Part shown: positions 23,049-35,639 of the stretch, piece after piece
Layout: every line of letters starts with the position of its first letter
Position numbering within the stretch: position 1 is the first letter of the stretch
Source of the DNA: Arabidopsis thaliana
Lineage: Eukaryota; Streptophyta; Magnoliopsida; Brassicales; Brassicaceae
NCBI RefSeq assembly: GCF_000001735.4
Contig: NC_003074.8
Coordinates: 14,701,261 to 14,765,260, forward strand
Length of the DNA: 64,000 nt
Direction: 5' to 3'
Program-made: the position numbers and the translations under genes
Notes under the pieces: model-generated
The model's input: the letters and a program-made list of their open reading frames with translations, nothing else
Told to the model about the DNA's origin: nothing
Databases searched by the model: none

Positions 23049-26000
23049 ATGGCGACTGAATTCTCGTGGGATGAAATCAAGAAAGAAAATGTGGACCTTG
23101 TAAGATTTTTACAGAGTTTAATTCGTTCTCGAGATCTTGAACTGTTGAAAATCTGTAATAATTTTTGAATGATTTATATTATAGGAGCGGATCCCTGTGG
23201 AAGAAGTGTTTGAGCAGCTGAAATGCTCAAAAGAAGGTTTGTCCAGCGATGAAGGTGCTAAAAGGCTTGAAATATTTGGGGCAAACAAGCTTGAAGAGAA
23301 ATCAGAGAACAAGTTTTTGAAATTCTTGGGGTTCATGTGGAATCCTCTCTCATGGGTTATGGAGTCTGCTGCAATCATGGCTATTGTTTTAGCTAATGGA
23401 GGAGGAAAGGCGCCGGATTGGCAAGATTTTATCGGTATTATGGTGTTGCTTATCATCAACTCCACCATAAGTTTCATCGAGGAGAACAATGCTGGCAATG
23501 CCGCTGCTGCTCTCATGGCAAATCTTGCACCAAAGACTAAGGTATGCAAATTTCTCAATACATATATATAGGTATGTATTTTCTAAAAAGGAGAGTTATA
23601 TAACCTATGTGTGAATGTAGGTGTTGAGAGATGGTAAATGGGGGGAGCAAGAGGCTTCAATCTTGGTTCCGGGTGATTTGATAAGCATCAAATTGGGTGA
23701 CATTGTTCCTGCTGATGCTCGTCTCCTCGAAGGAGATCCTTTAAAAATTGACCAATCTGCTCTTACTGGTGAATCCCTTCCAACCACCAAACACCCAGGA
23801 GATGAAGTATTCTCTGGCTCAACCTGCAAGCAAGGTGAGATTGAGGCTGTTGTCATTGCCACGGGTGTCCACACCTTTTTTGGCAAGGCTGCTCATCTTG
23901 TTGACAGTACCAACAATGTTGGCCATTTCCAAAAGGTATTTTAGAAATGAACAACATCTGAGTACTGTAACTCTTGGTCTACCTAGGGTCTCACGGCTGG
24001 GTTTTTATTTTCCAGGTTTTGACATCAATTGGTAACTTCTGTATATGCTCAATTGGATTGGGGATGTTGATTGAGATATTGATTATGTACCCTATCCAAC
24101 ACCGCACATACAGAGATGGTATTGATAATCTATTGGTGCTTTTGATCGGAGGAATCCCAATCGCCATGCCAACAGTTTTGTCTGTAACAATGGCTATTGG
24201 ATCACATAGACTCTCTCAACAAGGTGCCATCACCAAGAGGATGACTGCAATTGAAGAAATGGCTGGAATGGATGTTCTCTGCAGTGATAAGACTGGAACT
24301 CTAACCCTTAACAAGCTCTCTGTCGACAAGTCCTTAATTGAAGTGTTCCCAAAGAACATGGATAGTGACTCAGTTGTATTGATGGCTGCAAGAGCTTCCA
24401 GGATTGAAAACCAAGATGCCATTGATGCTTCCATCGTCGGAATGTTGGGTGATCCTAAAGAGGTACGTACTTCATATTTGTGAAACTTGGATTCATTTTG
24501 TTTACTGTCCTTATGTTGCAATTGTTTTTGATGAAATAAATAGGCAAGAGCAGGAATCACAGAGGTGCATTTCTTGCCCTTTAACCCTGTAGATAAACGT
24601 ACAGCGATCACATACATCGATGAAAGCGGAGACTGGCATCGGAGCAGTAAAGGAGCTCCTGAGCAGGTAATGTAACTAATATGCTTGGTTTTACTTTTAA
24701 TTTAACTTACTATCTTTATCTGAGTAACTTTATTATTACTAGATCATTGAACTCTGCAATCTCCAAGGAGAGACTAAAAGAAAAGCACACGAAGTTATCG
24801 ATGGTTTTGCTGAACGTGGGCTTCGTTCTCTTGGTGTTGCTCAACAGGTATGTCATAGTTAGACTCATCACATAATGACATAAACATATTTCGTTATATG
24901 GTTTTAAGAAAATTCCTTTTCTATTCAAATGCAGACTGTGCCTGAGAAGACTAAGGAAAGTGATGGTAGTCCATGGGAGTTCGTTGGTCTGTTGCCACTC
25001 TTTGACCCCCCAAGACATGACAGTGCGGAAACTATTAGACGAGCCCTTGAGCTTGGTGTCAATGTTAAGATGATTACCGGTGACCAACTTGCCATCGGTA
25101 TTGAGACTGGTCGTAGGCTTGGCATGGGAACCAACATGTACCCATCCACTTCACTCCTTGGCAATTCAAAGGATGAATCATTAGTTGGCATCCCTATCGA
25201 TGAGCTCATTGAGAAAGCTGATGGATTTGCTGGAGTCTTCCCTGGTAATATATTCAAATAGTCAAATGTTAAAATATTGTTCAGTTACATCAGTCTCACT
25301 TGGTTTGTTCAATTACATTGTTTTCATTTGGTTTACACAGAGCACAAGTATGAGATCGTAAAGAAGCTACAAGAGAGGAAGCACATTTGTGGGATGACTG
25401 GAGATGGTGTAAACGATGCTCCAGCTTTGAAGAAAGCGGATATTGGAATTGCAGTGGCAGATGCTACTGATGCGGCAAGAAGCGCCTCAGACATTGTTCT
25501 AACAGAACCAGGACTAAGCGTGATAATAAGTGCCGTATTGACAAGTCGCGCTATCTTCCAGAGGATGAAGAACTACACAATCTACGCTGTTTCCATCACT
25601 ATCCGTATTGTTTTGGGATTCATGCTTGTTGCTTTAATCTGGAGATTTGATTTCGCACCTTTCATGGTCTTGATTATCGCAATCCTAAATGATGGAACCA
25701 TCATGACTATCTCTAAGGACAGGGTTAAACCTTCCCCGGTGCCAGATTCTTGGAAGCTCAATGAGATTTTCGCCACTGGCGTTGTTCTAGGAACCTACAT
25801 GGCTCTTACCACTGTACTCTTTTTCTGGCTAGCTCATGACACAGACTTCTTCAGCGTAAGTAGTGTACAATATCACATCAACAACATTCGGTTACTATAC
25901 TTATTTTCAATATTAAATTGCAGAAAACATTTGGAGTTAGGTCCATACAAGGGAACGAAGAAGAACTTATGGCAGCTTTGTATCTTCAAGTGAGCATCAT

Positions 26001-26802
26001 AAGTCAAGCACTTATCTTTGTAACCAGATCAAGGAGCTGGTCATTTGTTGAACGACCTGGGTTTTTGCTCCTAATAGCCTTTGTTATAGCACAATTGGTT
26101 AGTAGACTCTCTTTGTACCATAATACTATCCATTTTCATTCATTACCGTCTGATACATGTGTCGTTTTTATGCAACAAACAAGGTGGCTACATTGATCGC
26201 TGTGTATGCAAACTGGGGATTCGCAAGAATCGTCGGTTGTGGATGGGGATGGGCTGGAGGTATATGGGTATACAGTATCATTACCTACATTCCTCTTGAT
26301 ATTCTCAAGTTCATCATCCGTTACGCTCTCACTGGCAAGGCTTGGGATAACATGATCAACCAGAAAGTGAGCATATTTCGGAAACAAAACTTTACCTTAA
26401 ATCCATGTTAGTTGTGAGCTTCATAGCTCTTTAATCTTTTGCAGACTGCGTTCACAACTAAGAAAGATTATGGAAAAGGAGAGAGGGAGGCTCAGTGGGC
26501 ACTAGCTCAACGTACACTCCATGGTCTACCACCTCCAGAAGCAATGTTCAACGACAATAAGAACGAGCTCTCTGAAATAGCAGAGCAGGCCAAAAGGCGT
26601 GCCGAAGTTGCGAGGTAATAAAGTTAATCCTCTTTGTCATATTCTTTAAGAAAAAACATTGGATAATCAAACCAAACTAAACAAGGTATTGTTTCTTATT
26701 TGTAGGCTGAGAGAGCTTCACACTCTAAAGGGTCACGTTGAATCTGTAGTGAAGCTCAAGGGGCTTGACATTGATACCATTCAACAACACTACACTGTTT
26801 AA
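23049..26802 (+). CDS. AHA8: Plasma-membrane H+-ATPase, P3A type (AHA8)
   Basis: Twelve exons: 23049-23099, 23185-23541, 23621-23935, 24016-24462, 24544-24666, 24743-24847, 24935-25244, 25341-25855, 25924-26097, 26184-26366, 26445-26614 and 26706-26802. They sum to 2847 nt, or 948 residues, the family norm. The enzyme pumps H+ out of the cell with ATP and powers secondary transport. Visible motifs are LTGES (actuator), GIPIAMPTV (M4), [12 protein letters not shown] (phosphorylated Asp about 332), KGAPEQ (nucleotide site) and [18 protein letters not shown] (hinge). The C-terminal autoinhibitory domain ends QQHYTV, where the penultimate Thr is the 14-3-3 phosphosite. All GT-AG splice sites are intact. 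In A. thaliana this isoform acts in pollen with AHA6 and AHA9. Confidence in the family is near certain; the paralogue call rests on synteny and remembered sequence. Confidence 0.96.
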
Positions 26803-28134
26803 CCATTTATGGGGTTACTATGATGAAAGAGCCCTAATGAGTAACGAAATAAGCTATGTATTCTCCTTATATTGGTTTTAAACTATTTGTAACAAAAAGA
26901 GAGCAAAAACAAGATGTAAAATATATCTTTTCCGTTGGATGAAATATAATAACACTTGCAAAAAATCTTCTCTCGGTCCTGGTTTAGATTATTAGGGTTG
27001 AAAACATATTAAACTTGTCGTCTTTATTTTCAAAACCTACTTCGACATTAAATATAAATTAATACTCTAAAATATATAGTAAAAAATATATATTAGAATT
27101 AATAAAAAAAAAAAAAAAATAGTATTTTTGCATTACTATATATTGTGTATAGTTACTTAAATGAATACTAAACCCAAAAAAATATTAAAAATCGATAAAA
27201 ACAAACTCACGCATAACGAGAGTTAATAACCTAGTCATATTGAAAAATTTAGTAACTTAAACTTAAGTTATACAAAAAAAAAAAAAAAAACTCTAAATGT
27301 ATTTGAATTTTATGATATTTAAATAAAAGCCTTAAAAAAATGGACTTGATTAGCTTAGTCTACAATTTGGAAAACCCTATGATAATATATCAATTCAAAA
27401 AAGTGAAAAAAAACACACTATCATAACAAAACATAAAGCACACTTTATAACCGTAGATCTCTTAACCACGTATCATTTAATAACAGTGATGATAAACGTA
27501 CTAATTATGTACACTACAAGCTTAAAAAGGAATAAGATTCAATTGTTTTGGTAATGTTTTGAGGCTCAAATAATGTTTCCTAAAACTAAATTCAAACAGA
27601 AATAACTGAACGAAAACAAATAACTAAAACTGTTCATAATTTTGTTTTTCTTCTAAAAAAACTATTTTTATGGCTTTTGTGATAAAAATAAAAGTAAAGT
27701 AAATGTTGAATTTTGATTTAGAAGGTAATAAATCGTTAAAAGGATGTGTGATCTCACTTTCTGAACTAACAAGTTTTTTATGTTTCAGTTGCTCCTTGTT
27801 TTTGCTTATGTTTTGCTTATGTTTTGCTTATATTTTATTTATTTGTTTTTGTTTTTTTTTGCTTATTTTAATTTATTCAATTGGTAATCACCCATTCCAA
27901 TGCATGGATTAAATTAATCAGAGCAAACAATTGGAAGTATACAAGCACCAGAAAACAAACGATTACAATTGTTTAATACAAGAAGCATATAACAAACAAT
28001 TACAATTTGTTTATACAAGAAACGGCTAGCAATTGCAACAACTACGCATACTCGATCATAGAACACATAAAACTATTCAATTTTTACTAAGGAATAGACG
28101 GATCTGAACCTTGGCAAACCTAGAAGATACACAA
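26803..28134. other. AT-rich intergenic DNA downstream of AHA8
   Basis: The AHA8 3' UTR lies in the first 200 bases. I see no further gene. There are two A-runs (27104-27118, 27273-27290) and a tract at 27790-27860 with three imperfect TTTTGCTTATG units. The last part (about 27900-28134) is the left half of the site split by the LTR element. Confidence 0.6.
28130..28134. repeat. Target-site duplication CACAA, left copy
   Basis: It adjoins the LTR start at 28135 and matches 33346-33350. Confidence 0.92.
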
Positions 28135-28514
28135 TGGTGCAGCGGGACTTGATAGAAAACCTAAGCTCGTTGATTCGATGTGAATGGTCAAACAAAGGGG
28201 TGTCTGCAGTTCGTTGATTCTTGTGAATACCGAACAAAGACGAACTTGAAAGTCGTTAATTCCTTAGAATAGCCGAGATTCAAGAGAGAAGGGAAGCTTA
28301 AAGCTCTGTTTTAAATTCAATAATAAGTTAAGTTCTGCAACTACAAGAGAGTCTTTATATAGAGGCGACAAGAAGAAAGAAAACCCTAACATGTTTGGGA
28401 AAAGGAACCGACTAAGACGTAGCTTAAAGCCCAAGTAAGTAAAAGAAGAGAAATAAAAGAAAGCCCAAGTAGAAGATTAAAAACAGAGTATAGGTATAAG
28501 GATGCGCTGCATCA
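28135..28514 (-). repeat. 3' LTR of the CRM-like element
   Basis: 380 bp from TGGTGCAGCGGG to GCGCTGCATCA. It aligns end to end with 32966-33345. Confidence 0.92.
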
Positions 28515-28527
28515 GTTCTCCCCGGGT
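28515..28527 (-). other. Polypurine tract of the CRM-like element
   Basis: The minus strand reads TACCCGGGGAGAAC just before the LTR. This is weakly purine-rich but in the right place. Confidence 0.55.
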
Positions 28528-29827
28528 AAGAGAAGATTTGCCTCTGAATCTGGAACGTCATTCTCGACATGGTACTTAGATAAATACTTGACATTGAAGA
28601 CGTTGGAGGTGCGAATGTGCTCCGGAAAGAGAAGACGATACGCATTTGGGTTGATACGCTCAAGAACCTCAACTGGTCCAATCTTCCTTGAACGTAGCTT
28701 GTTGTACTCATGAGCCGGCATGCGATCTCTGGTCAACACCACCCACACGAGATCTCCGGGATCGTACAGTACCTCTCTCCGCTTGGTATCAACTTTACCT
28801 TTGTATTTTGTAGCAGAAAGCTCCAACAGTTTCTTGGCCTGTTCATGTGTATCTCGTAAAGAATTAACAAAGTCCACCGCCTGACCATGCATTCGTCGTG
28901 TGTCATGTAAAGCAGTTAAATCGAGAGGACCACGAGGCAAGATACTATACAAGATCTAAAACGGACTGAAACTCGAGCTCGGATTTGATGCATGATTATG
29001 AGCAAACTCGGCTTGACATAAGCGCGTCTCCCATGAACGAATATTATCCCTAACCAAACACCGTAACATATTACCCAATGCTCGATTTGTCACCTCTGTT
29101 TGACCATCCGTTTGAGGGTGGTAGGCGGTGCTCATATCCAAACTTGTATGCAACATCTTCCATAGTGAACGCCAAAAATGACTTAGAAATCGTGTGTCGC
29201 AATCCGAGACGATGGAGGTCGGTAAACCATGAAGACGATATATCTCTTGGAAGAACAATTGAGCGACTCGCACCGCATCCGTTGCGCGCTTACGCGGAAC
29301 AAAGTGTGCCATTTTAGAGAAGCGATCATCTACAACAAAAATAGAATTATTACCTTTTTGAATCCTAGGAAGACCCAAAATAAAATCCATACTCAAGTCA
29401 GTCCATGGTTGCGTTGAATTGGAAGAGGAAGATATAACCCAGCGTTGGTTGCTTGACCCTTTGCTAATTGACAAGCACGACAATGTTCCACAAACCTCTC
29501 AACATCCCGTCGAAGCATTGGCCAAAAATATGTAGCTGAAACAAATTGAAGAGTGCGATCCCGACCCACATGTCCTTCGGAGTGGAGCTCTTGAATGACC
29601 CTTAATCGCGAACTGCAATTCGGTATACACAATTGGATCCCACGGAACAGAAAACCGTCCGTAAGTGAGTAATCTGTTCTTCCACTAGCTGCAACATCTG
29701 CCAAAATGGGACTAAAAAAGGGGTCTGCCTTATATAATTCAGAAAAAGAAGCAAACCCTGGTACCGCCACATGCATCGTTGTTAACAACGAATGACGTCG
29801 GCTTAACGCATTAGCCACTCGATTCAA
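28528..29827 (-). pseudogene. Integrase of the CRM-like element
   Basis: 29827-29393 carries the H2C2 zinc-binding region (HSEGHVGRDRTLQF, then CRACQLAKG). 29483-28956 carries the catalytic core with Asp in MDFILGLP, VSDCDTRF in place of the usual VSDRDXKF, and HPQTDGQTEVTNR with the third acidic residue. 28952-28512 is the C-terminal module (LYDPGDLVWV, RKIGPVEVLE, TSNVFNVKYL). Frameshifts near 29440 and 28955 join the pieces. Confidence 0.88.
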
Positions 29828-29878
29828 TTTACCCGCTTTATGTCGTATAGATAACTTGAATTGTTGTAAGAAAGCAAT

Positions 29879-30923
29879 CTATGATGCATGATCAGATGAC
29901 ACCTTATCTTGACTATCAAGATGTTTTAATGCATCATGATCCGTGAATATGATAAAATCACGGTGAACCAAGTAGTGACGCCAACGCTTAATAGCTTTCA
30001 CTATCGCATAAAATTCGATATCATACGCACTATAGCGATGGCGAGCTCCTGCCGACTTCTCACTAAAATATGCCACCGGATTAGATTGTTGACTCAAAAC
30101 AGCTCCTATCCTCAATTTAGAAGCATTACAATGAAGCTCAAATGGTAATTCAAAGTTTGGTAACGCCAAAATTGGAGCTGAAGTAAGCGTCCGTTTAATC
30201 TCCTCAAATGCCCCTCGAGTTTCATTCGTCCATACCAGCTTAGTGTCTTTCATACAATCGGTTAGAGGGGCCATGATTGCACTAAAATGAGGTACAAACC
30301 GTCCATAGAATGACGCCAATCCATGGAAGCTACGCACATCCGACGTTGTTCTCGGTTCGGGCCACGATCTTACTGCCTAGACTATAGTCAAATCCATAGA
30401 CAAGCCTTTTGATGAGACTACATATCCGAGAAAAAGAACACGATCCACTCACACTTTTGTTGTGCCACAAAAAAACTTCACGGTGTAACACCACTAAAAT
30501 TTGACGAAGATGATCTTGATGCTCCTCCAAAGACGAACTAAAAATCAGAATATCATCAAAATACATAACCACAAAATTTCAAATAAATGGTCGCAAGGCT
30601 TGATTCATCACTCTCATGAAAGTACTAGGTACATTTGAGAGACCAAAAGGCATCACCAACCATTCAAATAATCCTTCCCTAGTTTTAAAAGCCGTTTTGC
30701 ATTCATCACCGGGATGAACACGAATTTGATGATAGCCACTCTTCAAATCCAATTTTGAAAAAATTGTTGCCTTCCCAATCTGGTCAAGTAAATCATCTAA
30801 ACGAGGATAGGAAAGCGATACCGAACTGTAATCTTGTTAACGGCGCGACTGTCTACACACATTCTCCATGAACCGTCTTTCTTAGGGATTAAAAGAGCGG
30901 GAACTGCACATGGACTCAAACTC
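29879..30923 (-). pseudogene. Reverse transcriptase and RNase H of the CRM-like element
   Basis: 30572-30330 holds the palm motif VMYFDDILIFS. 30337-29879 holds the connection and RNase H (LHCNASKLRIGAVLSQQ, where Asn replaces the expected catalytic Asp, and SAYDIEFYAIVKAI). The upstream fingers lie in 30580-30923 as broken frames (for instance the equivalent of NKYPLPRI is split). Many stops make the enzyme inactive. Confidence 0.82.
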
Positions 30924-31646
30924 TCACGCAGCCACAAGATCTTCCAATTGGTGGCGTAACTCCTCATGCTCTTGTGGACTCATTCGGTAATGAGGGCGAT
31001 TAGGAAGTGCTGCTCCTGGAACTAAATCGATTTGGTGTTGTATATCCCATGGTGGAGGTAATCCCTGAGGTAGCTCGTGTGGAAACACATCCGCAAATTC
31101 ATTTAAAAGATCTATTATCCACAGTGCTAAATCTGTAGGCGGAGAGGGAGTCTTATTGGCAGCCATAAGAAGTACCAAAAAACCAGTATCCTGAAATTCA
31201 CTCACAAAATTCGTTAGAGAACATAACAACACACTACTTAACTCCTTATTCGCTGTTTCCTGAATAGTCTGCTCGAGGTGGCCAGGTCGCAAGGAAAAAC
31301 CTGAGGGGTTTGGGATGAGAATAATCTTGCGATTAGCAAACACAAAACTGTATACATTGGTCTTTCCATTGTGAGAAACATCATGGTCGTATTGCCAAGG
31401 GCGCCCCAAAAGAAGGTGACTGACATCCATAGGAACAACATCGCAAAAGATTTTATATTTGTAATATTGACCAATAGAAAAAGGAACCAAGCCACGTTGA
31501 CTAATGCGTATCTCTGTCCTTTCTTTCAACCAAGTCAATGTGCAAGGTGCTGGATGGTTTTCCCGTGATAGTCCCAATTTGCGACAAGCTTCCTCCGACA
31601 CAACATTACGGCGGCTTCCCGCATCGATCACATAACGACAGACTTT
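30924..31646 (-). pseudogene. Aspartic protease of the CRM-like element
   Basis: A 235-codon open frame. It starts at the active-site-like YVIDAGSRRNVVS (Asp-Ala-Gly in place of Asp-Ser/Thr-Gly) and continues through HLLLGRPWQYD. It ends with the linker to reverse transcriptase, including FPHELPQGLPP. Confidence 0.82.
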
Positions 31647-32890
31647 TCATTTTATTGTACATGTAGATTGAAAGATGTTAGTACGTAACCAAGGATCTTC
31701 ACTAGCCATGGGAGCCAAACACATCCGCGCTACTAACAAATTCCCGGTATCCCCTTCATTACGATCTTCTTGAAGCTCTGCACTTTCCTCAAACTCGTCG
31801 ACACCATCACCACTGTCATGCCATTTTACTTCTTCAATTAATAAACCACGTGTGTTCTTTTGCGGGCATGCCGTCATTAGATGATCATGTTCTCCGTAGG
31901 TGAAACACCGCAAGGCATTGGGTCGATTCGATCTTCGAAGTTATTGTGTTTCCACCGCAACCTTGGGATCGCTAGACGCACTTGCAACTTCACGTGATAA
32001 CGTGGGTTGCTTACTAGCTTTGACATTAGCTACTCCTGTGGGACGATTCCAGTTAGTTACATTCCAAGAAGAAGTTGTCTTGAATTGTTATTACAATCGT
32101 AGTTGGATCAAATTGTAATAACGCTGTCTGAATTTGGAGTCTTAACCCCCTATGAAATGAGAAACCAATGGAACCTAACTGTCAAAAATCTCATTCCTTG
32201 TTATCAAGAGATAAAACTCATCTGCATATTCATCTACAGAACGAGTTCCTTGACGCAAATTCTACAATCTCGTATACATGGTACGATCATAATTATGTGG
32301 GAGAAACATATGCTTCAAGTGCTTCTACAATAATTCCCAAGAATCTATTTTTGCCTTTCCAGTGCATGCCCGTGTTGCTTTCAGCTGCAACCACCAAGAG
32401 GCGGCACGACCACGAGATTTAGTAGCCAGCAACGCTACCTTTCTCGCATCGGGTACCTGCTTAAACTCCATAAGCTCTTCCCTGCAACAAGCCAATCCAA
32501 TAGCTCCTCGCCACATACACTACCATGGAACTCGGGTATGTCAAGCTTATAACCCGACTCCCAACGCCTATCATCTTCCTCCTTTACGCGAATCTCACGC
32601 ACTCCACGATCACGTCTCTCTCTACCTCCTCTCTCACGATCCAAACGACCCCCATAATCATGACCCTCACGCTCCTCTGCAAACGGGTTGTCATGGCTCT
32701 CCTCCGAACTCTCATACTCTGAATTTTGTCGTGGGAATTGATTGTTCAGGACTGTCTCAGCTAGGGCATGAATCGATTGGGTAATCGTTGCTTGAAAATT
32801 CTCCTGCATCGTCACGAGGGGATGACGAAGCTCAGTCCATTCATTGAAGCGTTCCCCGTCATCAACGTTCTTGGTGTTTCTGGCAGGCAT
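31647..32890 (-). pseudogene. gag of the CRM-like element
   Basis: It starts MPARNTKNVDDGERFNEW near 32890 and has a charged Arg/Glu-rich stretch (about 32560-32680). It goes on to KLDIPEFHGS and the capsid-like ATKSRGRAASWW (32435-32325). It ends with a zinc knuckle (CFTYGEHDHLMTAC, 31913-31870) whose second Cys is Tyr. Stops break it between 31920 and 32325. Confidence 0.8.
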
Positions 32891-32947
32891 CGTTGCACAA
32901 CGTAAAGACAAAGAAAAAAAGTACCAAAAGCAAGTTGGACTCGTCTT

Positions 32948-32961
32948 TGGCTCTGATACCA
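32948..32961 (-). other. tRNA-iMet primer-binding site of the CRM-like element
   Basis: The minus strand reads TGGTATCAGAGCCA, four bases inside the 5' LTR. It is the same primer as in the Tekay-type element. Confidence 0.9.
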
Positions 32962-32965
32962 AAAC

Positions 32966-33345
32966 TGGCGCAGCGGGACTTGATAGAAAACCTAAGCTCG
33001 TTGATTCGATGTGAATGGCCAAACAAAGGGCTGTCTGCAGTTCGTTGACTCTTGTGAATACCGAACAAAGACGAACTTGAAAGTCGTTGATTCCTTGGAA
33101 TAGCCGAGATTCAAGAGAGAAGGGAAGCTTAAAGCTCTGTTTTTAAATTTAATAATAAGTTAAGTTCTGCAACTACAAGAGAGCTTTTATATAGAGGTGA
33201 CAAGAAGAAATAAACCATAACATGTTTGGGAAAAGGAACCGACTAAGACGTAGCTTAAAGCTCAAGTAAGTAAAAGAAGAGAAATAAAAGAAAGCCAAAG
33301 AAGAAGATTAAAAACGCAGTATAAGTATAAGGATTCGCTGCATCA
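32966..33345 (-). repeat. 5' LTR of the CRM-like element
   Basis: 380 bp, TGGCGCAGCGGG to TTCGCTGCATCA. It differs from the other copy by about twenty bases and single-base gaps. Confidence 0.92.
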
Positions 33346-33350
33346 CACAA
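33346..33350. repeat. Target-site duplication CACAA, right copy
   Basis: It is identical to 28130-28134. Confidence 0.92.
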
Positions 33351-33407
33351 ACCGACAAAACTAAAAGGGATTTTGAGGTAGCAGTTGTTGCGACACATTT
33401 TCTGAAT

Positions 33408-34051
33408 TCACTCGACGAGTGGAATGACCGGTAGCTTGCTTGAGCTACAAATCTCTATCATGAACCCGACGGGGTCGTGAAAAAACACATGAGTTACTTG
33501 AATTCCCCCATCCGCTATGCTCGTTTTGAAATAAGAAACATCCATATTCTCTCCATTTGTATCATATTATTGCACTACATTTTACACATGGTTTGTTAAA
33601 TTATCGAAACAAAAATAATTATTGTTTCGGTTATATAATTCATTACCTGGAACAAGATATGCTTATCCTTGGGGTCAATCCTAGTTTTTTCGGGCATTCA
33701 TCTTCTGAAGAACACAATAGGTGTATCCTAATGCCATACCTGGATAACCTGAAGGGAGAAACACATCTATAAGTTTCTATAATACCGTTAAACTCGAAAA
33801 TATCAGATTTATAATACTTGAGTTATGATTATCAAGAGAATTTACCAAACTCCTTTGGAAGTCAATGAGCTTGGTCGATATACGGGAATGAATTTGAGAA
33901 CCTTCTCGTAGAAATTTTTGGATTCTTCAACCGAATGACAATTGAGAGATACATGATTTAGTGATACAATGTTTAAAGGAGTTGGCCTCTTCTTCTTAGC
34001 TTCAACAAATCGTCGACTACCTCCTAGAATGACATTTTCATGTGTCCCCAT
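33408..34051 (-). pseudogene. Glyoxalase I-like (VOC family) pseudogene
   Basis: Exon 1 (34051-33846) encodes a basic start and PLNIVSLNHVSLNCHSVEES, then NFYEKVLKFIPVYRPSS. Exon 2 (33748-33647) gives WLSRYGIRIHLL and, in another frame, DPKDKHILFQ before a GTAATG donor. Exon 3 (about 33590-33408) gives GGIQVTHVFFHDPVGFMIEIC and the stop. These are the two VOC half-domains of the plant glyoxalase family, which acts on methylglyoxal-glutathione or related compounds. One base is missing in an A-run at 33685-33690 (minus strand), and exon 3 is out of phase with the splice. The length fits a family member of about 170 residues. The CRM-like element lies 58 bp beyond the stop. Confidence 0.78.
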
Positions 34052-35304
34052 GATGCGAGAATGTTTGTTGTCACTTTGGAGGTTCTTTAAAAAGTGATGA
34101 TTATATATGAATAGATTTTACTTAGTTTTTATATCGGCATCCAAAACAGAGTAGTGTAAAAATAAATCACAAAACTATTTCAGTTTAATGTTTTACTACT
34201 TAATTACTGTAGCGCTACATTCTTATTTAACTTGATACAATAAAATTGGATTGAGTTTTTTTTTTTTTTTTAATTCCTATGGTGATTGTTGGGGGTTGGA
34301 TTTGGCCCAATACGTAATGAGCCTAAAACCAAGCCCATTAAACATTAGTAAACCTAGGAGCGATCTATTCAGCTTACCTGACAACAACTTTTTTAACACC
34401 CATTGACACATATAGTTGTTTTCTCAAACTGAGTAAAAGAGATCTACTAACACATATGTACGTTCATTTAGAGTTATAACAAGTTGATGAGTTTTTAATT
34501 TCAAAGCTCTATTTTTAATTTACTGGTACATTCTGTTTATACATTCTCACACTGTCACACATATGTACATTCATTGCATGTATATATAAAAAATTGCATA
34601 ATAAAGAAAATTAAGATATCGAAAAGGATAGTCATACGCTGATATAGTGACTTGAACAAATACTGGTCAGAGGCTGATATAGTGATTTAATTAAATAATT
34701 GTGTCTCTGAGTAGATTGTGTAACCCTACCATGTGTCAGTGCCATACACCTTTAGTACTGTAAAAGCTTAAAATTTCGATTGTGTCTTATTTACCATGTT
34801 GTTATTATTCCCACAGCTTTTAACTCGTTTGGACAATAGAAAGTTGAAAACGCAGTTGAAAAAAACTATTGTTTACATAAGAAAAATGTTCACATTTATA
34901 GGCCTTGAATGAAATGGCTTTTAATTGATGGTTCGTACGCTTAACGGGGTTGAACGCAAAATTATTTTCATTCATGAAAGTTTGTCAAACACAAGCGTTT
35001 CTTGATTTTATAGTAATAAAATAATAAAAAGAAGAAAGTAGAACACATGCGGGTCAAATGAAGGAAGACAATTGAGATCCATTATAAACTGTAAAAACAC
35101 CCCTATTACTTATAAAACCGATGGATCTCCTACTTTTCTTCTTCTTCCTTTTCTTTTTTTCTATTTTTTTTGGATAAATAATTTTGTAAAAATACAGAAA
35201 TTAATTACTTAAATTCAGTCAACTATCTGCATTTTCTTTCTTATATTTATTTCTCGTATTTTGTCAAGTATATTTGGTATTCATAATTTATATAATTATA
35301 TTGT
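34052..35304. other. AT-rich intergenic DNA
   Basis: I see no gene. There is a T-run at 34257-34272. A GCCCAA/AAGCCCA pair at 34303-34340 could be the promoter of the glyoxalase pseudogene. Confidence 0.55.
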
Positions 35305-35453
35305 ATTTAGGGAGATTTGCAAAACTACCTTTTATTTACTACCCTTTTGTAACAATACCCTTTTATGTTGTCCATTTTTTAAAATACCTCTTCCCTTTAA
35401 CAAAATAACCAAATTACCCTCATCTAATAGGAACATGTAATTGGAAACTAGAA

Positions 35454-35530
35454 TTTTCCCGCCAATTTTTTGGCGCCAAAATTTATTTTTCCCGCCGATT
35501 TTTTGGCGCCAAAATTTATTTTTCCCGCCA
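35454..35530 (+). promoter_or_regulatory. Left cluster of E2F-type sites
   Basis: TTTTCCCGCC (35454-35463), the palindrome TTTTGGCGCCAAAA (35468-35481), TTTTTCCCGCC (35486-35496), TTTTGGCGCCAAAA (35501-35514) and TTTTTCCCGCC (35519-35529). All match the E2F consensus TTTSSCGC. Factor binding is inference. Confidence 0.6.
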
Positions 35531-35639
35531 AAAAAATATTTCCACCAAACTTTTTTCCCACCAAAATAAAAATTCCCGGCAAATTTTTTTTCGTAACAAA
35601 TTTTTTCTCAGCCAAAAAAATGCTTTTAAAAATCCTTGT

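Larger units (their letters stand above)
28135..33345 (-). mobile_element. Complete, dead CRM-like Ty3/gypsy retrotransposon
   Basis: A 5.2-kb element on the minus strand with two 380-bp LTRs, a tRNA-iMet primer site, gag, protease, reverse transcriptase/RNase H, integrase and a polypurine tract. It is flanked by CACAA on both sides. The integrase ends with KIGPVEVLERINPNAYRL and a short acidic tail running into the LTR, without a classical chromodomain. This resembles the centromeric CRM clade, but I cannot exclude Galadriel or Reina. About twenty differences between the LTRs, counted by eye, point to an insertion that is not recent. Multiple stops and frameshifts make it inactive. Confidence 0.9.
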
